A stretch of 64,000 bases of DNA, taken from assembly GCF_004366815.1 (NCBI RefSeq), contig NZ_SORI01000010.1, positions 1-64,000 on the forward strand, written 5' to 3'. Source of the stretch: Aminivibrio pyruvatiphilus (GTDB taxonomy: Bacteria > Synergistota > Synergistia > Synergistales > Aminobacteriaceae). The position numbers and the translations under genes were made by a program. The notes below the pieces were generated by a model. That model was not told where the DNA came from. It did not search any database and saw only the letters and a program-made list of their open reading frames with translations. Of the stretch, positions 56,551 to 64,000 are shown piece by piece. How positions within the stretch are numbered: position 1 is the first letter of the stretch; each line of letters starts with the position of its first letter.

Positions 56551-56553
56551 TGG

Positions 56554-56559
56554 TATACT
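56554..56559 (+). promoter_or_regulatory. Extended -10 of the serine dehydratase gene
   Basis: TGGTATACT gives a TG-extended -10 (TATACT), about 42 bp before the ATG at 56601. No good -35 is seen. Confidence 0.45.
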
Positions 56560-56600
56560 TTTGGAGGACCACATTCTCCTTCCCGGAGGTGACGGCGGCA

Positions 56601-58148
56601 ATGAAAAAGGTAAGCATACTGAATCATGTAATAGGGCCTGTGATGAGAGGCCCCTCGAGCTCCCACACCGCAGGCCCGTGGCGAATCGGCCGCATGGCGG
56701 CAAACCTCCTCGGCGCACCCCCGGAACGGGCCCTTTTCACCTTCCATCCTTCCAGCTCCCTGGCGGTCTGTTTCCATGAGCAGGGCAGCGACCTTGCCTT
56801 TGCGGCAGGGCTCCTCGGCCGTCCGCTCACGGATCCCGATTTTTCCCGGACCCTCTTCCGGGCACCGGATCTCGGACTTGACGTCCGCTTCGAGAAGTTC
56901 CCTTTTCCAGAAGCCGACCATCCGAACAGCTCCCTGCTCCGCCTCTCCGGAGGAGGAAAGGAACTGGTCATACACAGCAGATCCACCGGAGGCGGCTCTT
57001 TTGAAATCGCTTCCGTCAACGGCTGTCCTGCGGACATCACGGGAGAATCCTTCGTCTTTCTCCTTGAAGGGCAGCGGGAGGAAGATCTGAAGCATGCCTC
57101 CGTTATCGCTGAAGAATGCGGATGGGAAACCTCCGTTCGCCGGGGTTCCGGGGGACCGGTGCTCTTCGGCAAATCCTCCGCTCCCCTTCCCGAAACCGCC
57201 AGGGAAACCCTTGCCCGGAACGGGACCCGGTTCTTCAACGCCGATCCTGTCATGCTGCCCATGCCAGGAGAACCTCTTTTTTCCTGTGTTTCAGGGCTGC
57301 TCTCCCTTGCGGCGGAAAAAGGATGGTCTCTCGGCCGCGCTGCCCTTGCGTCGGAGGCCTCTCTCCTGGGTGTGCCGGAAAAGGATCTTATGGATGAGAT
57401 GGAACGCCGCCTCGACATCATGCTCACAGCGGTAAGAAAGGGACTGGCAGGGGATTTTTCCTCCATGAAGCTGCTCACCCCCATGGCGCAAAGGCTCTGG
57501 AATTCGGAAAAGAAGGGCGCTCTTTTCACCGGAGGGCCTCACGCCAGGGCCGCCATACGGTCCCTGGCGGCCCTCCACGTCTGCTCTTCCGGCGGCGTGG
57601 TATGTGCGGCCCCAACCGGCGGTGCTGCCGGTGTTCTCCCCGGAGTGGCGGCCACCCTGGCGGAGGATTTCGGCATCACAGGGGAGAGGCTCCTGCTGTC
57701 CCTCTGGGCCGCCGGAGCCGTGGGGTACCTCCACGACCTCAGAAGCACCTTCGCGGCGGAGGTGGCGGGATGCCAGGTGGAGATCGGGGCGGCGGGAGCC
57801 ATGGCCGCAGCGGCTGCGGCTGAGGCTGCGGGAGGAACGGCACGGCAGGGGTGCGACGCGGCGGCCACAGTGTTCCAGAATGTCATGGGGTCGGTGTGCG
57901 ACCTCGTCCAGGGAGTGGTGGAAATACCCTGCCACAGCCGAAACGCCTCCCTCGCCTCCCAGGCGTTTCTCTGCGCCGACCTGGTCCTCGGCGGATATGA
58001 AAACCCGGTTCCCCTGGATGAAACCATCGACGCGGTGGACAGGGCAGGACGGATGCTTCCGGAGGAACTGCGATGCACATCCCGGGGAGGCCTCGCACTC
58101 TGCCCTTCGGCCCTTGCACTTCCCCGGCTCGATACGGGGACACACTAA
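56601..58148 (+). CDS. sdaA: L-serine dehydratase, iron-sulfur dependent, single chain
   Basis: This 515-residue protein joins the beta-domain (GPVMRGPSSSHTAGPWRIGRMA) and alpha-domain of iron-sulfur serine dehydratases. The cluster cysteines appear in ALHVCSSGGVVCAAPTGGAAG, AEVAGCQVEIGAAGAMAAAAA and VCDLVQGVVEIPCHSRNA. It converts L-serine to pyruvate and ammonia in the cytosol. The ATG at 56601 has GGAGGTGACGGCGGCA upstream. Compared with typical SdaA the alpha domain lacks some conserved residues before the first cluster cysteine. It is followed 21 bp later by a crotonase-fold gene. Confidence 0.9.
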   Translation: MKKVSILNHVIGPVMRGPSSSHTAGPWRIGRMAANLLGAPPERALFTFHPSSSLAVCFHEQGSDLAFAAGLLGRPLTDPDFSRTLFRAPDLGLDVRFEKFPFPEADHPNSSLLRLSGGGKELVIHSRSTGGGSFEIASVNGCPADITGESFVFLLEGQREEDLKHASVIAEECGWETSVRRGSGGPVLFGKSSAPLPETARETLARNGTRFFNADPVMLPMPGEPLFSCVSGLLSLAAEKGWSLGRAALASEASLLGVPEKDLMDEMERRLDIMLTAVRKGLAGDFSSMKLLTPMAQRLWNSEKKGALFTGGPHARAAIRSLAALHVCSSGGVVCAAPTGGAAGVLPGVAATLAEDFGITGERLLLSLWAAGAVGYLHDLRSTFAAEVAGCQVEIGAAGAMAAAAAAEAAGGTARQGCDAAATVFQNVMGSVCDLVQGVVEIPCHSRNASLASQAFLCADLVLGGYENPVPLDETIDAVDRAGRMLPEELRCTSRGGLALCPSALALPRLDTGTH

Positions 58149-58169
58149 ATTCACAAGGAGGAACACAAC

Positions 58170-58940
58170 ATGCCGGCAGTTTTATGGGAAAGAAGCGATG
58201 GCGTAGGCTCCATCACCCTCAACCGCCCCGAGGCCATGAACACCTTCAATACGGAACTCGCAGCCGAACTGAACGATGCGCTCCGCACCATGGAATCCGA
58301 CGACGCCGTGCGGGCCGTCGTTCTCTCCGGTGCGGGAAAACATTTCTCCACGGGAATCGACCTCAGGGAGTATCTGACAAAGGAACGGCATGAGATCAGG
58401 GGTTTTCTCTCGCTCATGAACATCCACAACCACACCCTTGCGGCCATGACGAAACCCGTCATCGCCTCGGTGCAGGGATACGCCCTGGCCAACGGGACTG
58501 GGCTTGCCCTCGCCTGCGACTTTGTCGTGGCGTCGGAAGACGCCGTCTTCGGCACCACCGCGGTGAACGTGGGCCTCATCTGCCTGGAACCGGGACACCA
58601 GCTCGCGCGGTGGATCGGTGAAAAAAGGGCCCTTCAGTATGTTCTCACCGGGGACCTCATACCGGCTTCCAAAGGAAAGGAACTTGGTTTTGTTTATGCC
58701 GTGACGGAAAAAGAAAAACTCGAAGAAAACTCCCTGGCCCTGGCGGCACGGCTGGCCTCGAAGAGCAGGCTCTCGGTCCGCACAGGGAAAAGGGGCTTCG
58801 CCGCCATGTCCGGTCTCCCCGTTGAGCGGGCTGTGGAGGCCGGCGGCGAGCTGTTCGCCGCCCTGGCGTCCTCCGAGGACGGAAGGGAAGGCGTGGAAGC
58901 CTTCCTCGCCAAGCGCCCCGCGGCATTCAGGGGAAGGTAG
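58170..58940 (+). CDS. Crotonase-fold protein lacking both hydratase glutamates
   Basis: This 256-residue protein has the enoyl-CoA hydratase/isomerase fold: [40 protein letters not shown] and [23 protein letters not shown]. In true hydratases two glutamates sit in GGGCELA and PEI; here they are Gly111 and Ala131 (FGTTAVNVG), so hydration of enoyl-CoA is unlikely. Isomerase, decarboxylase or hydrolase activity on an acyl-CoA is possible. CACAAGGAGGAACACAAC precedes the ATG. It lies between sdaA and a ybjQ-like gene, all in the same direction. Confidence 0.82.
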   Translation: MPAVLWERSDGVGSITLNRPEAMNTFNTELAAELNDALRTMESDDAVRAVVLSGAGKHFSTGIDLREYLTKERHEIRGFLSLMNIHNHTLAAMTKPVIASVQGYALANGTGLALACDFVVASEDAVFGTTAVNVGLICLEPGHQLARWIGEKRALQYVLTGDLIPASKGKELGFVYAVTEKEKLEENSLALAARLASKSRLSVRTGKRGFAAMSGLPVERAVEAGGELFAALASSEDGREGVEAFLAKRPAAFRGR

Positions 58941-58960
58941 CAGAAAGGGGATTCCAGCAG

Positions 58961-59284
58961 ATGATCATTACCACGACGCACACCATTGAAGGCAAGAGTA
59001 TCACATCATACAGGGGGATCGTCTTCGGTGAAGTCATCGCCGGGGCGAACTTCATGAAGGACTTTAAGGCAAGCCTCACGAATTTTTTCGGCGGCCGGTC
59101 CGGGGCCTATGAAAAAGAGCTCACCGAGGCCAGGGAAGCCGCCCTGAAGGAAATGGAACAGCGGGCTGCCGGGCTGGGAGCCAACGCCATCGTGGGCATG
59201 CTGGTCCACTACGAAGTGCTCGGCAGCAACGGAAGCAACATGCTCATGGTCTCCACCTGCGGTACGGCGGTGCGGACGGACTGA
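58961..59284 (+). CDS. YbjQ/UPF0145-family protein
   Basis: This 107-residue protein matches the UPF0145 family throughout: [73 protein letters not shown] and STCGTAV. The family forms pentameric beta barrels of unknown function. It follows the crotonase-fold gene by 20 bp. Confidence 0.9.
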   Translation: MIITTTHTIEGKSITSYRGIVFGEVIAGANFMKDFKASLTNFFGGRSGAYEKELTEAREAALKEMEQRAAGLGANAIVGMLVHYEVLGSNGSNMLMVSTCGTAVRTD

Positions 59285-59319
59285 CCGGGAGCGGAGCGGG
59301 CGCCGCGAACGGTTACCTC

Positions 59320-60582
59320 CTAGAGGTCGTCCCTCCACAGCGGCATGGTGGAACACCGGGGACCTCCCCCGCCCTTCACCAGCTCGTCCGCTTCCACGGG
59401 GACCACGTTGATGCCGGCCTTTTCCAGGGCCCGGATGGTTCCCGTATTCCTGTCCCAGATGCACACCTTGCCGGGCTCCAGCGTGAAGGTATTTCCGCCG
59501 GAGCCCGCTCTCTGTTCGGCGAAGGCCACCGCTTCGCTCTCGCTGCCCCCCACTTTGACGATCCGGAGGGACGACAGCTTCAGCACTTTCCGGATGGCCC
59601 CGAAAAGAGAGTTTTCCCTGGTGATCCTGAGCCGGTCACCCCGTCCCCGGGTAATGTGAAGCACCGTGATTTTCTTTTCAATATAGGGGAAAAAGAGAAA
59701 GGCATCGTGGTCGATCATGTTCAGGAACATGTCAACGTGGACTGTGAGCCCGATGGAATCCTGGGGACCGAGCCTGGGATTTTCGAAAAGGAGGGCGAGC
59801 ACGTCGGTAATGTGCCCCGATTCCATGGTCCGTCGTGCGATTCGCTCGATGGATTCGGGGTGAGTCCTTTCGTTCACCCCGACAACAAATACGTTCGGGC
59901 TGTAGCAGTGGATGTTGCCTCCTTCGACAGGCCTGTCGTCACCTTCGGCGGAGCCGTACCATGTTTTGAACCCCGTGTCCTTCAACAGGGGGTGATGTTT
60001 GAAAAGAGCCTTCACGCAGGCAGGCTCCTTCATCCTGTCTCTGTTCAGCATCCTGCCGAAAACCACCCCTTCCCCGAGAACGGCTGCGGAATCCCGGGAA
60101 TAGAGCACGTTCGTCATGGGGAAAAGGCACCATTCGTCCCGCCTGTCGGCCAGGTCATGCAGGGAGACCTCCCCGGTCTCCCTGTTGAGTTCATCCTTCG
60201 TCATGCCGAAAAAAAGCCGGTCCACCATGTCCCGGGGGGACATCCCCAGAAGGTATTCCCGGAGCACTTCCAGTGTCTGGGCCGTCACACAGGGCCGTTC
60301 AGTCTCCAGTATGGAAGGCAGGACATCTTCCCTCACCCCCGGAAGGGCGAAAATTTCCCGGAGCAGATCCTCGAAAACCAGGACCCCGGCACCGAAGGAG
60401 CGAACCGTCTCCACCCACTTTCGGTGCTCTTCCGCCGCCTTTCCGGGGCTGGGCACCGCATCCCAGGCGAAGGAACCGATATTGAGGGGGGTACACCGCT
60501 CGATGCCCTTTCCGGGAGGCTGCATTATCACCGCCCGGAGCTTTCCGATTTCCGAATTCACCCTGATCTTCAGCCCCGACAC
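59320..60582 (-). CDS. arcA: Arginine deiminase
   Basis: The 420-residue protein is an arginine deiminase, hydrolysing L-arginine to L-citrulline and ammonia. Landmarks are the N-terminal SEIGKLRAVIMQPPGKGIER, TNVLYSRDSAA (substrate Asp), VEGGNIHCY, the His-Asp element LTVHVDMFLNMIDHD, and the catalytic cysteine in GGGGPRCSTMPL. The last motif has Arg where many homologues have His. It lies 28 bp after a cysteine-synthase-like gene and is probably cotranscribed with it. arcB and arcC are not in the window. Divergent from it lies a 2,4-diaminopentanoate dehydrogenase-like gene, consistent with use of the arginine-ornithine route. Confidence 0.93.
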   Translation of the reverse strand: MSGLKIRVNSEIGKLRAVIMQPPGKGIERCTPLNIGSFAWDAVPSPGKAAEEHRKWVETVRSFGAGVLVFEDLLREIFALPGVREDVLPSILETERPCVTAQTLEVLREYLLGMSPRDMVDRLFFGMTKDELNRETGEVSLHDLADRRDEWCLFPMTNVLYSRDSAAVLGEGVVFGRMLNRDRMKEPACVKALFKHHPLLKDTGFKTWYGSAEGDDRPVEGGNIHCYSPNVFVVGVNERTHPESIERIARRTMESGHITDVLALLFENPRLGPQDSIGLTVHVDMFLNMIDHDAFLFFPYIEKKITVLHITRGRGDRLRITRENSLFGAIRKVLKLSSLRIVKVGGSESEAVAFAEQRAGSGGNTFTLEPGKVCIWDRNTGTIRALEKAGINVVPVEADELVKGGGGPRCSTMPLWRDDL

Positions 60583-60610
60583 AGGCGTTCCTCCTTTTTC
60601 TTGAACCGCT

Positions 60611-61570
60611 TCAGCGGTAGAGGTCCGTACTCAGGTACTTCAGCCCTGAATCGCACACGAGAAAAACGACGTTCTTTCCATATTCCTTTCCCCTGAGCAG
60701 TCCGGCCGCCGCCTGCAGGTTCGCCCCGGAAGAGAAGCCGGCGAAAATACCCTCCAGGCGGGCAAGGGCTCTCGCTCCTTCCGCGGCTTCCTCGCTGCTT
60801 ACAGTCAGGTAGCCGTCCACAAGGGCAGGGTCAATGAAGGGAAGGTCCCTGCTGTACCCCCCGCCCTGAATCTTGTGATTCGCGTTTGTCACTTTCCTGC
60901 CCGCAAGAAAGGCGGCGGTGTCAGGCTCCACCACATAGCACCGTATGGACGGTTTGAGTTTCTTCAGGGCTCGGGAGCAGCCGGCAAATGAACCTCCGGT
61001 TCCGGCGAAATCCGCGAAGGCGTCGATCCTGCCCTCCGTCTGTTCCCATATTTCTCTCCCCGTCCCGAACTCGTGGGCCCTGACATTGCTTTCCAGGGCA
61101 AACTGGTCCGCCCGGAAGGCATTCCTTTCGCGGACGATCCGCTGCGCTTCCTCCTCCACCAGGGCCAGGTCGATGCCCGAAACCTGCCCCGGCTGCGATC
61201 CCGGCGCCTGTTCCACCAGGACGACTTCAGCCCCGAGGGCAGACATCATCCTGGCCCGCTCCATGGAATTCCCCCTGGACATGACAGCGGTGAAGGGATA
61301 GCCTTTGACTGCACAGACAATGGCAAGCCCGGTTCCCGTATTTCCGCTTGTCAGCTCCACGACGTTCTGCCCCGGAGAAAGTTCTCCCGACGCCTCGGCC
61401 TCTTCAATCATTCTGAGGGCTATCCGGTCTTTTTTGCTGAATCCGGGGTTCAGATATTCGAGCTTGCCGTACAGCCCGCCGCTCAGTCCCCATTCTGAGG
61501 CCAGCCGGTCAAGCCGCACCAGGTGCGTGCTGCCTATGGCCTGAAGTACGCTGTCCAAAACCCTATTCAT
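60611..61570 (-). CDS. Cysteine-synthase-family PLP enzyme
   Basis: This 319-residue protein has the CysK fold: the PLP lysine in NPGFSKKDRIA, VVELTSGNTGTGLAI (phosphate cup), FADFAGTGGSFAGCSRAL and NANHKIQGGGYSRDLPF. The last motif departs from the usual HKIQGIGAGF. It could make cysteine from O-acetylserine, but the changed loop and its place before arcA leave room for another beta-replacement substrate. The ATG at 61570 is preceded by GAGGAGTGGGGGATTG; a TTG just before it is less likely. Confidence 0.83.
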   Translation of the reverse strand: MNRVLDSVLQAIGSTHLVRLDRLASEWGLSGGLYGKLEYLNPGFSKKDRIALRMIEEAEASGELSPGQNVVELTSGNTGTGLAIVCAVKGYPFTAVMSRGNSMERARMMSALGAEVVLVEQAPGSQPGQVSGIDLALVEEEAQRIVRERNAFRADQFALESNVRAHEFGTGREIWEQTEGRIDAFADFAGTGGSFAGCSRALKKLKPSIRCYVVEPDTAAFLAGRKVTNANHKIQGGGYSRDLPFIDPALVDGYLTVSSEEAAEGARALARLEGIFAGFSSGANLQAAAGLLRGKEYGKNVVFLVCDSGLKYLSTDLYR

Positions 61571-61633
61571 CAATCCCCCACTCCTCTCCGCCCCTGCATG
61601 TCGAGGTCAGTTCCCGCAGGCCGGCTGAATTTT

Positions 61634-61685
61634 GACACTACTATCATATCGCATTCTCGCATTGACACGGTGTCCTGGAGACACC
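61634..61685 (+). promoter_or_regulatory. GACAC half-site cluster and dyad in the ord promoter
   Basis: GACAC occurs at 61634-61638, 61664-61668 and 61680-61684, and GTGTC at 61670-61674. The last two form the perfect dyad GGTGTC-CTGGA-GACACC (61669-61685), which lies between the -35 and -10. The layout suits repressor control of this divergent region. Confidence 0.5.
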
Positions 61686-61690
61686 ATACT
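61662..61690 (+). promoter_or_regulatory. Promoter of the diaminopentanoate dehydrogenase gene
   Basis: TTGACA (61662-61667), 17 bp, CATACT (61685-61690). The spacer holds the GACAC dyad. The leader to the ATG at 61728 is about 30 nt. Confidence 0.7.
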
Positions 61691-61727
61691 TTTCGTGCAT
61701 CATAAACCCGGGCGGAGGTGGCGTGCA

Positions 61728-62762
61728 ATGGAACCGATAAGAGCTGTCATATGGGGACTCGGAACGATGGGCTCGCTCATGGCGAAAATACTCTCTGAAA
61801 AGGAAGGAATCGAAATAACCGGTGCCGTGGATCTGAACCCGAACAAAACAGGAAAATCTCTGGGAGCAATAACAGGCTCCTCCCGCCACGGCGAAATTAC
61901 GGTGACAGCGGATGCCGGGGAGGCGCTGGCACAGGAAGCGGACCTCGTCCTCCTGGCCACATCCTCGTTTATCAGTGAAACCGCGGAACCTGTCAGGCAG
62001 ATAGTGAAAAGCGGCAAAAACGTGATCACCATTGCCGAAGAATGGGCCTTTCCCCGCCGGACAGCCCCGAAAGTGGCAGAGGAAATCGACCGGCTCGCGA
62101 AAACTTTCGGCGTCACCGTCCTGGGAACGGGCGTGAATCCGGGATTCGTGCTCGATACGCTGATAATATCCCTTTCCGGAACCTGTGCGGGGGTAAGCAA
62201 AATAACCGCCAGGCGGGTGAACGACCTTTCACCCTTCGGCCCGACAGTAATGGCAAGCCAGGGAATCGGCCTCTCGCCAGAAGAATTCGGGAAAGGACTC
62301 GAAAACGGCGCCATCTCAGGCCACATCGGCTTCGAACAATCAATACACATGATCGCCTCTTCCCTGGGGATCAGGCTGGAAAGAATCACCCAGTCCCTTG
62401 AACCCATCATATCCCGTACTTCACGAAAGACCCCCTGCGTGAGCATCTCCCCCGGGCAGGTCGCTGGCTGCAATCACCGGGCAGAGGGATGGTCGGACGG
62501 CAGGCCCGTCATCATTCTCGAACATCCCCAGCAGGTTCACCCGGAAACCGAAAACGTCGAGACCGGAGATTTCATCCACATTGAAGGCAGACCGGACATC
62601 CGGCTCGCAATCCAGCCCGAGATACCTGGGGGAACAGCCACGGCAGCCCTTGCCGTCAACATGATCCCTCATGTTCTGAATGCCCCGGCGGGTCTTGCCT
62701 GCATGGCCGACCTTCCGGTTCCCTCAGCGAGGCTTGCTGATTTCCGGCAGTTTCTGAAATAA
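61728..62762 (+). CDS. ord: 2,4-diaminopentanoate dehydrogenase-like protein (ornithine fermentation)
   Basis: This 344-residue protein is a dihydrodipicolinate-reductase-like NAD(P)-dependent amine dehydrogenase. It has an N-terminal Rossmann motif WGLGTMGSLMAKIL (GxGxxG at 10-15), DLNPNKTGKSLG after it, and NVITIAEEWAFP, LGTGVNPGFVLD and the C-terminal GGTATAALAVNMIPHVLNAPAGL. These resemble Ord, which oxidatively deaminates 2,4-diaminopentanoate in the oxidative branch of ornithine fermentation. GGCGGAGGTGGCGTGCA precedes the ATG. The partner genes ortAB and oraSE are not in the window, so the assignment rests on sequence pattern alone. Divergence from arcA supports an arginine/ornithine role. 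Confidence 0.75.
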   Translation: MEPIRAVIWGLGTMGSLMAKILSEKEGIEITGAVDLNPNKTGKSLGAITGSSRHGEITVTADAGEALAQEADLVLLATSSFISETAEPVRQIVKSGKNVITIAEEWAFPRRTAPKVAEEIDRLAKTFGVTVLGTGVNPGFVLDTLIISLSGTCAGVSKITARRVNDLSPFGPTVMASQGIGLSPEEFGKGLENGAISGHIGFEQSIHMIASSLGIRLERITQSLEPIISRTSRKTPCVSISPGQVAGCNHRAEGWSDGRPVIILEHPQQVHPETENVETGDFIHIEGRPDIRLAIQPEIPGGTATAALAVNMIPHVLNAPAGLACMADLPVPSARLADFRQFLK

Positions 62763-62786
62763 GGCGGGAGGGAATACCCCCGCCCT
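62763..62786. terminator. Hairpin between convergent genes
   Basis: A GC-rich stem (GGCGGG...CCCGCC with one bulge) lies directly after the ord stop. The T run is short, so termination strength is uncertain. Confidence 0.5.
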
Positions 62787-62794
62787 ATTTGCAC

Positions 62795-64000
62795 TCAGAA
62801 CCCGAGTACTCTCAGAACCACGCCAAGAAGAACTTCAACCCCTGCCGCCAGATCCTCCCCGGAAGTGTGCTCCTCCGGACTGTGGCTGATGCCCCCGGCG
62901 CTGGGTACAAAAATCATGGCCGTTCTGCAGACCCTGGCCATCATCTGGGCATCGTGGCCGGCTCCCGAGACCAGCCGCATGGAGGAAAGGCCTTTCGAAG
63001 CAGCTGTCTCTTCGACGGCCTGGACAAGTTCCCTGTCGAAAACCACGGGTTCGAAGCGGACAAGGTGCTCCGACGAAATCCCGACACCTTCTTCGAAGGC
63101 GGTTTTTTCCAGGAAGGCCGCGAGCCGCTTCTCCGCCTCTGTCAGCTTCTCACCGTCCGGATCCCGCAGGTCCACCGTGAAAACGGCCTTCGAGGGGATG
63201 ACGTTCACCGCTCCGGGTTCGAAGTCGATGGTTCCGACGGTGGCAAGGGTGGTCCCCGCAGAGAGGGAAAGGCCCCTCAGGAACACCGACACCAGGGCGG
63301 CGGCATAGCCTGCGTCATGGCGCAGCTTTGTCGGGGTCGTCCCGGCGTGATTCGCCTTGCCTTCAATGGTGATCCGCCACCAGGAAATTCCCTGCACTCC
63401 CTCCACCACACCGATCCGTTTCTTTTCGGCGTCAAGCCTCGGCCCCTGCTCCACGTGAAGCTCGAGATACCCGGAGGGAAGCAGGAAACCCGGTTCTTCC
63501 CCGCCGGAACACCCTATGGCGGCAAGTGCTTCGCCCACGGTGCAACCCTTTCCGTCGGTGATGTCCAGCGCCTCTCCGAGGGGCATGCCCCCCACGGCCA
63601 CAAGAGACCCCAGCATATCGGGCTGAAATCTCACGCCCTCTTCATTCGTGAACGCCGCCACCACAAGCGGCCGGGGCGGAACCACGCCGGCCTCCCGGAA
63701 GGCCCTGAGCACCGCCAGGCCGGACAGGACGCCGTAACAGCCGTCATAGGGCCCCGCATGGATCACCGTGTCAATGTGGGAACCGATCATCAAGGCATTC
63801 CCAAGGCCGCCGTCCGCCCCCCGGAGAATGCCGAAAAGATTGCCGATCCTGTCCATCCGGACCTCGAGGCCGGCTTCTTCCATCCATCGAACCACCATAT
63901 CCCTGCCCGCTTTATCACTTTCCGAAAGGGCGAGCCGCGTCCTCCCGCCGCTCGAATCCAGTCCCACTGACGCCAGGCTGTCTATCTGCCCGAGAAGCAC
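62795..64000 (-). CDS. M20 family N-carbamoyl-amino-acid/allantoate-type amidohydrolase, 5' end outside window
   Basis: At least 401 residues of a Zn-dependent hydantoinase/carbamoylase-family enzyme are present. Metal ligands appear in MIGSHIDTVIHAGPYDG, TNEEGVRF, LELHVEQG and GAGHDAQMMAR. The lid has NHAGTTPTKLRHDAGYAAALV. It would hydrolyse N-carbamoyl-L-amino acids, allantoate or N-formyl compounds. The window ends inside the gene; the visible GTG at 64000 is probably not the true start because homologues begin a little earlier. Confidence 0.87.
   Translation of the reverse strand: MLLGQIDSLASVGLDSSGGRTRLALSESDKAGRDMVVRWMEEAGLEVRMDRIGNLFGILRGADGGLGNALMIGSHIDTVIHAGPYDGCYGVLSGLAVLRAFREAGVVPPRPLVVAAFTNEEGVRFQPDMLGSLVAVGGMPLGEALDITDGKGCTVGEALAAIGCSGGEEPGFLLPSGYLELHVEQGPRLDAEKKRIGVVEGVQGISWWRITIEGKANHAGTTPTKLRHDAGYAAALVSVFLRGLSLSAGTTLATVGTIDFEPGAVNVIPSKAVFTVDLRDPDGEKLTEAEKRLAAFLEKTAFEEGVGISSEHLVRFEPVVFDRELVQAVEETAASKGLSSMRLVSGAGHDAQMMARVCRTAMIFVPSAGGISHSPEEHTSGEDLAAGVEVLLGVVLRVLGF

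Noticed and set aside
55085-56779. Plus-strand open frame of 564 codons
   Set aside because: It is antisense to the exported coiled-coil gene, which has a signal peptide, ribosome site and terminator, and it overlaps the sdaA start in another frame.
62789-63970. Plus-strand open frame of 393 codons
   Set aside because: It is antisense to the M20 carbamoylase-type gene with intact metal-site motifs.

Overview
The window reads as a chromosomal segment of an anaerobic, amino-acid-fermenting bacterium, most likely a member of the Synergistota. That assignment is inferred from gene content and was not tested by a search. The content includes several M20 amidohydrolases, indolepyruvate:ferredoxin oxidoreductase, a tungsten-type aldehyde:ferredoxin oxidoreductase, single-chain iron-sulfur serine dehydratase, arginine deiminase, a 2,4-diaminopentanoate dehydrogenase-like enzyme, a LUD protein, an asparaginase-like protein, SpoVS in a non-sporulation context and a CtsR-ClpC stress operon. 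Coding density is high, the sequence is GC-rich, and most genes carry clear GGAGG-type ribosome binding sites. I see no prophage, insertion sequence, CRISPR array or rRNA.

Layout. 0-5 kb: two M20 amidohydrolases (one AbgA-like), S-adenosylmethionine decarboxylase behind a possible attenuator, tRNA-Ala(GGC), transaldolase. 5-7.3 kb: NhaC-type antiporter and a small membrane protein. 7.3-12.2 kb: ctsR-clpC-SDH-class protease-PpiC operon, with a CtsR-like operator inside its promoter and a terminator at its end. 12.2-18.3 kb: plsY, a diverged NDP-forming acyl-CoA ligase-like protein, a diverged RelA/SpoT-domain protein and a 760-residue TPR membrane protein. 18.3-23 kb: tRNA-Leu(AAG) and the operon ylxM-ffh-rpsP-khpA-rimM-trmD-rplS, in which trmD is fused to a second SPOUT domain. 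23-30 kb: LUD protein, asparaginase-like protein, PPC protein, YbaK/LysR pair, XRE-ImmA-radical SAM cluster, RpiR regulator. 30-36 kb: UPF0173 hydrolase, aspS-hisS, spoVS, an unknown protein and a metallophosphoesterase. 36-42 kb: tex, a BaiN/HI0933-like flavoprotein and a periplasm-sensing HD-GYP protein. 42-46 kb: two tandem GAPDH paralogues and a YibE/F membrane protein. 46-50 kb: a thioredoxin-like protein, two half-size chromate-transporter proteins and AOR. 50-56.5 kb: MFS exporter, iorAB, its probable PAS/HTH regulator and a secreted coiled-coil protein. 56.5-64 kb: serine dehydratase, a crotonase-fold protein, YbjQ, arcA with a cysteine-synthase-like gene, the diaminopentanoate dehydrogenase and a partial M20 hydrolase.

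How the genes work together. The catabolic genes fit fermentation of peptides and amino acids: deacylation and amide hydrolysis (M20 enzymes), deamination of serine and arginine, ferredoxin-linked oxidation of aryl pyruvates (IorAB) and aldehydes (AOR), and sodium/proton exchange (NhaC). The strongest regulatory observation is a near-identical dyad that overlaps the inferred -10 elements of both iorA and the adjacent PAS/HTH regulator gene in the same register, which suggests autoregulation plus control of iorAB. Several genes look like enzymes whose family-defining catalytic residues have changed: the asparaginase-like, crotonase-like and RelA/SpoT-like proteins, and less certainly the acyl-CoA-ligase-like protein.
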